A stretch of DNA of 18,113 nucleotides from Candidatus Shapirobacteria bacterium UBA2283 (GTDB taxonomy: Bacteria; Patescibacteriota; Microgenomatia; UBA12405): NCBI GenBank assembly GCA_002345725.1, contig DDWP01000080.1, forward strand, positions 1 through 18,113, written 5' to 3'. The position numbers and the translations under genes were made by a program. The notes beneath the pieces were generated by a model that did no database searches, was not told the origin of the DNA, and was given only the letters and a program-made list of their open reading frames with translations. Shown here piece after piece: positions 13,062 to 18,113 of this stretch. The stretch's first letter is position 1; each line of letters begins with the position of its first letter.

Positions 13062-13256
13062 ATGCTTACTGTGCTCGGAGCAAGAAAAGTACTTGGAAAA
13101 CAATCTGACACAATGTCTGATGAAGAAGTTTTAAAAGACATTGAAACCGCTGAATTATTTAAGGAGTTTTTCATCGGACTTACCATTGAAAAGAAAGCGT
13201 GCCATAATTGCAGTAATGGAAAAACCACGAGCAGTTATATATCTAAGAGTCTCTGA
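13062..13256 (+). CDS. Small ORF preceding and overlapping the serine recombinase
   Basis: A 64-residue protein of unknown role. Its N-terminal half (LTVLGARKVLGKQSDTMSDE followed by EVLKDIETAELF) looks like a real helical domain. From memory, short proteins with an ARKxLGK...LSDEEV pattern often stand just before serine recombinase genes in CPR genomes. Its last 41 bp overlap the recombinase start (13216) in another frame, so the last ~13 residues may be unconstrained and the two genes are likely translationally coupled. It might be a recombination accessory or regulatory factor. No direct evidence is seen. The promoter is unclear. Confidence 0.6.
   Translation: MLTVLGARKVLGKQSDTMSDEEVLKDIETAELFKEFFIGLTIEKKACHNCSNGKTTSSYISKSL
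13203..13208 (+). promoter_or_regulatory. -10-like element for the recombinase
   Basis: CATAAT ends 7 nt before the recombinase ATG at 13216, the same geometry as elsewhere in the window. It lies inside the small upstream ORF, so the recombinase may also have its own leaderless transcript. Confidence 0.35.
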
Positions 13257-14748
13257 CCCAAGTCAAGTTGAAAATAATAGTCTTAAGACCCAAAGTGATA
13301 CTTGCAAGCAATATATTTTGTCAAAAGGTTACGAATTAGCAAGAGAGCCGTTTAGGGATGAAGGTTTCTCTGCAAAGCATACTTCAACAAGACCTGCACT
13401 CCAGGAACTATTTCAATACTGTACTAATAAAAAGAATCAGATTAGCTATGTTATTGTTTATCGAATAGATAGGTTTTCTCGGAATACCCAAGAGGGACTA
13501 GTTGCAGAAGCGTTTTTAAGTAAATATGGGGTGGAATTACAGTCGGCAACTGAAGGTATTTCAAGAGATCCAACGGGTACAATGCTTAAAACAATCTTTT
13601 TCTCGATCGCCCAATGGGATAATGAAATGAAGGGTTTAAGAGTAGGAGATAATCAAAAAACGATGTTTAATGACGGGTACTGGTGTTGGAAACCACCAAT
13701 TGGTTATCGACGTCCTTACGGTATGAAGAGTGATAGAAAGGGTAATGCCTGTATCATTGACGATAACCTTGGACCACTGGTAAAGATTTTATTCGAAGAG
13801 GGAGCAAAAGGTATACAGACAAAGCAAGCATTGGCAAATTATATTAACAAGTTAGGATTTGAAAAATATCATGGCAAAAAGGCAGATGTTAATCTTGTAT
13901 CAAAAATAGTATCCAAAACTTTTTACTACGGCTTAATGTATGCGCCCAAATGGAAAAAATATCAATTAGGATTACATCAACCATTGATTAGTGAAGATAT
14001 TTGGCAAAAGACCAACAAAAATCTATTTGGCAGAAAGGCCAACATTATGAACGATATAAAATTATTCCCTCTTAAAGGTCTGATTTATTGCTCAACCTGC
14101 GGGGGACGACTTACAACAAGTAAAGCTAGAGGAAACGGCGGAAGTTATCTTTACTATGAATGTAAAAGTAAGAAATGTGCGAAAAATCAAAGAATAATGG
14201 CTAGAGACGCTCATAAAACATTTCTAGATATTTTGAAAACTTTAAAACCAAAACCAACAGTTTTAAAACTGTTTGAACATCTCGTATTTAGTGATTGGGA
14301 TAAACTAATCGAAGGCTGTAAAAAACAAATTGCAATGATCGATAATAGAATAGATCAATTAAACAATGACTTAACAGGGGTAACTAAAAGCAACGATAAG
14401 GGAATCTTGACTGACGACGAAGCTAAAGAGAGAGCTAATAAAATTCGATCAGAGGTTGTTGCATTAAAAATAAGTAAGTCAGATGTTGTAATTGAACAAT
14501 ACGACACGGAGATTGTACGAGGTTTTACGGAAAATTTTCTGAACAATTTAGATAACCTATGGAACCATATAGATTTACCCAAAAAACAGGCATTACAGAA
14601 CAAAATCTTTCCAAACGGGCTTATCTGTGAAAACCATACTATTCGAACCAACGGTTTATCCCAATCATTCCAATATATAGAAGAGTTAAATACTCAAAAT
14701 TCTCCTTTGGTGACTCCACGGGGAATCGGACCCCGATTGCCAGGATGA
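13216..14748 (+). CDS. Large serine recombinase (site-specific integrase)
   Basis: A 510-residue large serine recombinase, the enzyme that integrates and excises mobile elements through a 5'-phosphoserine link. The resolvase domain comes first: RAVIYLRVSDPSQ with catalytic Ser13, FRDEGFSA and YRIDRFSRN. A recombinase domain follows (from about GYWCWKPPIGYRR). A zinc ribbon has CSTCGGRL and YYECKSKKC, and a coiled coil follows (~GCKKQIAMIDNRIDQLNNDL). The ATG at 13216 gives the canonical short N-terminus; an upstream ATG would add 25 unrelated residues. The last ~12 residues (TPRGIGPRLPG) are the antisense of the intact tRNA-Glu, so the reading frame ends inside the tRNA. It is probably the integrase of the surrounding element. 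Confidence 0.93.
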   Translation: MEKPRAVIYLRVSDPSQVENNSLKTQSDTCKQYILSKGYELAREPFRDEGFSAKHTSTRPALQELFQYCTNKKNQISYVIVYRIDRFSRNTQEGLVAEAFLSKYGVELQSATEGISRDPTGTMLKTIFFSIAQWDNEMKGLRVGDNQKTMFNDGYWCWKPPIGYRRPYGMKSDRKGNACIIDDNLGPLVKILFEEGAKGIQTKQALANYINKLGFEKYHGKKADVNLVSKIVSKTFYYGLMYAPKWKKYQLGLHQPLISEDIWQKTNKNLFGRKANIMNDIKLFPLKGLIYCSTCGGRLTTSKARGNGGSYLYYECKSKKCAKNQRIMARDAHKTFLDILKTLKPKPTVLKLFEHLVFSDWDKLIEGCKKQIAMIDNRIDQLNNDLTGVTKSNDKGILTDDEAKERANKIRSEVVALKISKSDVVIEQYDTEIVRGFTENFLNNLDNLWNHIDLPKKQALQNKIFPNGLICENHTIRTNGLSQSFQYIEELNTQNSPLVTPRGIGPRLPG

Positions 14749-14782
14749 GAACCTGACGTCCTAACCGTTAGACGATGGAGCC
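14708..14782 (-). tRNA. tRNA-Glu (anticodon CTC), CCA encoded
   Basis: A complete cloverleaf on the minus strand, 72 nt plus encoded CCA. Acceptor GGCTCCA/TGGAGTC (one G-U), D-arm GTCT...GGAC, anticodon stem TCAGG/CCTGG with loop TTCTCAT (anticodon CTC, reads GAG), four-base variable region, T-stem CGGGG/CCCCG, discriminator A. The T-loop TCCGATT has C at the usual U55 (pseudouridine) position. The last 38 nt of the tRNA are overlapped by the antisense 3' end of the recombinase gene. A TATTGT on the minus strand (14800-14795) could be its -10. It is the likely integration target. Confidence 0.92.
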
Positions 14783-14793
14783 TTTGAATGTTG

Positions 14794-14799
14794 TACAAT
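14794..14799 (+). promoter_or_regulatory. -10 element (TACAAT) for the glycosyltransferase, overlapping the tRNA-Glu promoter
   Basis: TACAAT ends 8 nt before the ATG at 14808. On the opposite strand the overlapping TATTGT (14800-14795) could serve the divergent tRNA-Glu. The 25-bp gap leaves no room for separate core promoters. Confidence 0.45.
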
Positions 14800-14807
14800 A
14801 AAGACAG

Positions 14808-15917
14808 ATGAATTTTAACAAATATCGATCCATTTTTCTTCTTTCAATCATAACTGTCTTGGTTTCTCTATTTTTCTGGTTTGGCTTTTATCTTAACGTC
14901 CCTTCCCGTCTTGGTTTTCCCGATACCACCCTTGAAACTGTCTTTGCCAATTATGATGGTCCAAATTATATGGTTATTGCCAAATGTGGCTATGATAAAT
15001 CCTGTATCGGTAGCAATTTTTCTTTGCCTCAACCACTAGAATATTATCCTGCCCATCTTCCTGGCTTCCCTCTATTAATAAAATACTTTAGCTTCTTTAC
15101 CTCCACTCCCAAGGCCATGCTTTTGACTAGTCTTTTTGGTTCAATTTTCTTTTCCTTAACCAGTTTTTATTTTTATAAACTTTTTCTTAAAGAAAAATCT
15201 TCCCTCTACTTAGCCATATTTACCATATTTTTCCCGGCTCGTTTATTAGCCTTACGATTAGTCGGTGCTCCAGAAACTTGGTTTATTGGTGCCATATTAT
15301 TATCAATAATTTTATTTAAGAAAAACAGATTTTTCCTCTCCGCTCTCTTAGGTGCTTTTGCACTTCTGCTTAAAAGCCCTGGCATTCTACTTTTTGGAGT
15401 CTATGGTCTTCTCTTTTTGAAGAATCGAAATTTACGTTATACCTGGTATCTATTAATACCAGCTACTGCTTTAGGAATTTTCTATGCTTACTTTCTTCAA
15501 ACAGGAGATTTTTGGGCTTACTTTAATAGCGGTGACAACCGTCATCTCAACCCGTTACCTTACCTCGTTTTTGTCAGTAATAGTACCTGGATCAACACCA
15601 TTTGGCTTGAAGATCTCGTCTATATTTACCTTATCGCTATCTATGGCCTTCACCGTCTTTTCAAGAAATATAAATACGACATTATAGTTTTATTTCCACT
15701 TGTCTACACCCTGGCCGCAATTTTTGTAGCTCATCGCGATATCAGTCGCTACATCGCTCCAGCTTATCCATTCTTTATTTTGGCTTTTTCAAAATTTTTA
15801 CTCAAGAAGAATGTCAAAATAATTTTCCTTTTACTTTTACCAGCTATTATTCTGTACACAATTAACTTCATAATTGGTAACACTGCCCCCATCGCTGACT
15901 GGACACCGTATCTTTAA
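14808..15917 (+). CDS. GT-C fold membrane glycosyltransferase (PIG-V/mannosyltransferase-like)
   Basis: A 369-residue polytopic membrane protein with about nine to ten hydrophobic helices. The first external loop holds ANYDGPNYMVIAKCGYD (about residues 47-63), resembling the wDgxhY...A..GY signature of PIG-V/DUF2029-type GT-C enzymes. These move a sugar, often mannose, from a lipid-phosphate carrier, with this Asp acting in catalysis. A later loop has HRDISRYIAPAYP, also typical. It probably helps build cell-surface glycans or glycosylates proteins. The sugar and acceptor are unknown. It is divergent from tRNA-Glu and ends in a 4-bp convergent overlap with dprA. Confidence 0.78.
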   Translation: MNFNKYRSIFLLSIITVLVSLFFWFGFYLNVPSRLGFPDTTLETVFANYDGPNYMVIAKCGYDKSCIGSNFSLPQPLEYYPAHLPGFPLLIKYFSFFTSTPKAMLLTSLFGSIFFSLTSFYFYKLFLKEKSSLYLAIFTIFFPARLLALRLVGAPETWFIGAILLSIILFKKNRFFLSALLGAFALLLKSPGILLFGVYGLLFLKNRNLRYTWYLLIPATALGIFYAYFLQTGDFWAYFNSGDNRHLNPLPYLVFVSNSTWINTIWLEDLVYIYLIAIYGLHRLFKKYKYDIIVLFPLVYTLAAIFVAHRDISRYIAPAYPFFILAFSKFLLKKNVKIIFLLLLPAIILYTINFIIGNTAPIADWTPYL

Positions 15918-16735
15918 AGTTGTTTTAGGAAAATCTTTCCCATTTCTTCATTAACTAGATTGTTCATCGACATTTTGGTTATTGTCGTCGATATTTCAAT
16001 CACACTTTTACCAAGTTCTTTAGCAATTTCGTCAACAGTTAACGGCTCACATTCCAACAACTTATAGATCATATTTTCTTCATTATTCAAACTGACTTCA
16101 AATAACTTTTCCTGTGTTATAGCACCATTTATAATATCTCCTACCTCAGTCACCATTTTAGCCTGATTGTTTTTTATAAGCCAGTTTGTCCCCTCACTTG
16201 TGGCAGAATTAATCTGTCCAGGGATCGCAAAAACTTTCTTACTCATTTCGTTTCCTAGCCTAGCAGTTATTAGGCTTCCTGATTTCATCCCTGCCTCTAC
16301 CACCAATATTCCCTCTGTTGCCATTCTAGCCACTACTCGGTTTCTCATTGGAAACGACCACACTGTCGCTTTAAACTCTGGCTCAAATTCTGATATTACT
16401 AACCCTCCAGAATTTAATATATCGGCATACAAACCATCATTATCGACAGTCGTTAAATAATTTAATCCACTACCGAGTACTGCAATTGTTTTCCCACCCA
16501 TTTCGATACAAGATCGATGTGCTTCCGAATCAATTCCATACATAAAACCAGATATTATAGTTAGCTTATTAGCTACTAAATCCGGCATAAATTTTGCCAC
16601 CATCTCTCGTCCATAACGAGTCATCTTTCGACTCCCCACCACCACTATAGTTTTCTCAAACAATTTTTCATCCCACTCGCCACGATAATACAATTTATCT
16701 TTTTTCTGTATCGGCCATTTCTTCCACTCATGCAT
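15914..16735 (-). CDS. dprA: DNA-processing protein DprA
   Basis: A 273-residue DprA that loads RecA on incoming single-stranded DNA during natural transformation. The Rossmann-like core shows VGSRKMTRYG, SGFMYGIDSEAHR, GGKTIAVLGSGLN, FPMRNRVVA, EAGMKSGSLITA and IPGQINSATSEGTNWLI. The last ~60 residues form a winged-helix DML1-like domain (LTVDEIAKELGKSVIEISTT). The N-terminal SAM-like domain of longer DprAs is absent. I start at the ATG at 16735, which overlaps the end of yraN by 8 nt (ATGCATGA). A start at 16783 would lie well inside yraN. It is the last gene of a comM-yraN-dprA operon and converges with the glycosyltransferase gene. Confidence 0.93.
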   Translation of the reverse strand: MHEWKKWPIQKKDKLYYRGEWDEKLFEKTIVVVGSRKMTRYGREMVAKFMPDLVANKLTIISGFMYGIDSEAHRSCIEMGGKTIAVLGSGLNYLTTVDNDGLYADILNSGGLVISEFEPEFKATVWSFPMRNRVVARMATEGILVVEAGMKSGSLITARLGNEMSKKVFAIPGQINSATSEGTNWLIKNNQAKMVTEVGDIINGAITQEKLFEVSLNNEENMIYKLLECEPLTVDEIAKELGKSVIEISTTITKMSMNNLVNEEMGKIFLKQL

Positions 16736-17099
16736 ATAAATTATCGTAATATCTAATTTCTGATCCTTCAATGCACACCGCATCTATTCTGTATTTCTCA
16801 AACACCTTTCTCATTTCCGGATTTTTCATTAAGTAAATTTGCGCCACTCGTTTTACTTGTGCCAATTTTCTTTTATTAATCATTTCTTCTGGTATCCCCA
16901 TTCGATCATCACTTTTATATTTTACTTCCACAAATACCAGCCAATCATTATCACTCATTATTAAGTCAATCTCTCCTTTCATTCCTTTATCAATTGAAAA
17001 ATTCGCTTCAATAAAATTGAACCCCTTTTTGATCAAAAATTCCTTTGCCTCTTCTTCCCCGCCTCTCCCTTTTTTGTAATTAAACCTCTTTTCACTCAT
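16728..17099 (-). CDS. yraN: YraN family (UPF0102) endonuclease-like protein
   Basis: A 123-residue member of UPF0102, a small predicted Holliday-junction-resolvase-like nuclease of the PD-(D/E)XK fold. The motifs are present: GRGGEEEAKEFLIKKGF at the N-terminus, then GEIDLI (Asp at the catalytic position) and FVEVK (Glu and Lys). The C-terminal YRIDAVCIEG strand follows. Its biochemical role is not firmly established, but it is typically found with comM and dprA as here. The gene overlaps comM by 8 nt (ATGAGTGA) and dprA by 8 nt, so the three should be translated together. Confidence 0.92.
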   Translation of the reverse strand: MSEKRFNYKKGRGGEEEAKEFLIKKGFNFIEANFSIDKGMKGEIDLIMSDNDWLVFVEVKYKSDDRMGIPEEMINKRKLAQVKRVAQIYLMKNPEMRKVFEKYRIDAVCIEGSEIRYYDNLYA

Positions 17100-18113
17100 T
17101 TCTCACTCTAAATTGTAGTGCTTCTGCCACATGCTTGTCTGTAATTTCACTCGAATTATCAAGGTCAGCAATCGTCCTACTCACTTTTATCAATCTAAAA
17201 TACGTTCTAGCCGATAAACTAAACTTGTTAACTGCCTGCTTTAAGAACAAATTTGCCTCCGGTGTCAACTTAGCAAAATCTTTTAAATGACTGTTTCTCA
17301 TATCAGAATTACAATGGACTCCAACTATTTTTTCAAATCTTTTCCTCTGTATTTCTCTGGCTGCTACAACCCTTTTTTTAACTACTTCAGACTTTTCTCC
17401 GCCACCATCTTTTTTACTATCCAGCATTAATTTATTTACATCCACCGCCGGGACATTTAAATGCAAATCAATTCTATCCATTATCGGACCCGACAATTTC
17501 TTTTGATAATTCATAATCTGATGGACGTTACATCGACATTCTTTTTTAATGTCCCCCAAAAATCCACACGGGCAAGGATTGGCCGCTGCCACCAAAATAA
17601 ATTGTGCTGGAAAATTTATTGACCCAGCGGCTCTAGATATAGTCACATTTCCATCTTCTAATGGTTGGCGCAATGCTTCTAATGAATTTCTTCCAAACTC
17701 AGGAAACTCATCCAGAAAAAGTACTCCTCGATGTGCCATCGACACTTCTCCGGGGTGGGGGATTGACCCACCACCAATTAACCCCACCATTGAAGTTGTG
17801 TGGTGTGGTGAACGAAAAGGCCTTTGCCTTACCATCGATCCTCCCGCTGGAATATTACCTGTAATTGAAAATATTTTGGTAACTTCCAGGCTTTCTCTCT
17901 CAGTCAGGTCGGGCAATATTCCTGGTATCGCTCTTGATAACATTGTTTTTCCACTTCCCGGTGGGCCCATTAGAAAAATATTATGTCCACCAGCGGCGGC
18001 AATTTCTAGTGCTCTTTTGGCCATCTCTTGTCCTAATACTTCAGCAAAATCAAATTCTGGATGAATGTCACCTAACACCTCTTCGGTTTTGATTAATGCC
18101 AAAGGTTCAATTA
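17092..18113 (-). CDS. comM: ComM/YifB family AAA+ helicase, C-terminal part (5' end beyond window)
   Basis: About 340 residues from the window edge to the stop, about two thirds of the usual ~500. The missing part would be the N-terminal ChlI/Lon-like domain. ComM is a hexameric AAA+ helicase that extends branch migration when transforming DNA is integrated. Seen here: Walker A MGPPGSGKT, the FRSPHHTTS segment, GEVSMAHRGVLFLDEFPEF with Walker B, a Mg-chelatase-type insert with CPCG and CRC cysteines, sensor DRIDLHLNVP, and the C-terminal lid with LSARTYFRLIKVSRTIADL. The frame is open at the edge (upstream of an apparent TTG at 18102), so no start is claimed. Confidence 0.95.
   Translation of the reverse strand, partial: IEPLALIKTEEVLGDIHPEFDFAEVLGQEMAKRALEIAAAGGHNIFLMGPPGSGKTMLSRAIPGILPDLTERESLEVTKIFSITGNIPAGGSMVRQRPFRSPHHTTSMVGLIGGGSIPHPGEVSMAHRGVLFLDEFPEFGRNSLEALRQPLEDGNVTISRAAGSINFPAQFILVAAANPCPCGFLGDIKKECRCNVHQIMNYQKKLSGPIMDRIDLHLNVPAVDVNKLMLDSKKDGGGEKSEVVKKRVVAAREIQRKRFEKIVGVHCNSDMRNSHLKDFAKLTPEANLFLKQAVNKFSLSARTYFRLIKVSRTIADLDNSSEITDKHVAEALQFRVRNE

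Larger units (their letters stand above)
5558..14711. mobile_element. Putative ~9.2-kb integrative element in tRNA-Glu carrying a defence-like module
   Basis: One end is the intact tRNA-Glu with a large serine recombinase gene running into it. The other is a short near-copy of the tRNA 3' end at 5558-5572. Between them is accessory cargo only: HEPN-like, TIKI-like and HTH-Mrr-STAND genes, a phage-like small gene, a metallopeptidase pair, an XRE regulator, a small ORF and the recombinase. Housekeeping genes resume on both sides. The right boundary is better supported than the left. The left limit might instead be at about 4610, which would include the membrane coiled-coil gene. No plasmid or phage structural genes are visible. 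Confidence 0.5.

Noticed and set aside
13141..13215. Longer N-terminus for the recombinase (start at 13141)
   Set aside because: Serine recombinases begin within about ten residues of the first strand that precedes the catalytic Ser. The added 25 residues are the other frame of the small upstream ORF.
17549..18064. Plus-strand ORF of 171 aa opposite comM
   Set aside because: comM on the minus strand carries unmistakable AAA+ motifs. The plus frame is its complement.
1..18113. CRISPR array or insertion sequence
   Set aside because: I saw no regularly spaced repeats, cas genes or transposase with terminal inverted repeats.

Overview
The window is about 18 kb of an AT-rich bacterial chromosome whose gene set suggests a Candidate Phyla Radiation (Patescibacteria) genome, perhaps Microgenomates-like. 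That is an inference from small genes, tight packing, the competence operon, the style of the recombinase region and a recurrent promoter pattern. I could run no searches. About ten genes on both strands have a -10-like hexamer ending 5-8 nt before the start codon and no Shine-Dalgarno, which predicts largely leaderless mRNAs.

Left flank (1-4602), housekeeping: the 5' end of a phosphohexomutase (minus), an FKBP prolyl isomerase, a radical-SAM/helix-hairpin-helix protein, an M29 aminopeptidase, a small membrane protein, SSB, a small unknown gene behind a G10/A9 tract, and family-1 uracil-DNA glycosylase.

Middle (about 4617-14711), accessory. A minus-strand one-TM coiled-coil protein abuts a cluster of tRNA-derived pieces (5423-5589). 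In these a tRNA 3' half lies upstream of its own matching 5' half, a circularly permuted order, and the two flanks are complementary. Next comes a plus-strand module that looks like an antiviral defence locus: a HEPN-like protein, a TIKI/TraB/ChaN-like protein with two GxxH motifs, and a 1359-residue protein fusing XRE HTH, Mrr-type nuclease, STAND NTPase and alpha-solenoid, an Avs-like layout with an added DNA-binding domain. The large gene has its own consensus promoter, with a perfect 15-bp palindrome between -35 and -10 that its own HTH could bind. Then follow a small phage-like protein, a membrane-anchored HExxH metallopeptidase paired with a small membrane protein (minus), an XRE regulator, a terminator, a small pre-recombinase ORF and a large serine recombinase. 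The recombinase ORF runs antisense into an intact tRNA-Glu(CTC). A 15-nt near-copy of that tRNA's 3' end lies at 5558-5572, so 5558-14711 may be a roughly 9-kb integrative element.

Right flank (14711-18113), chromosomal again: tRNA-Glu, a GT-C membrane glycosyltransferase, and a minus-strand ComM-YraN-DprA operon whose genes overlap by 8 nt each.

Most worth following up are the permuted tRNA-like locus and the HEPN/TIKI/HTH-Mrr-STAND module with its built-in operator.
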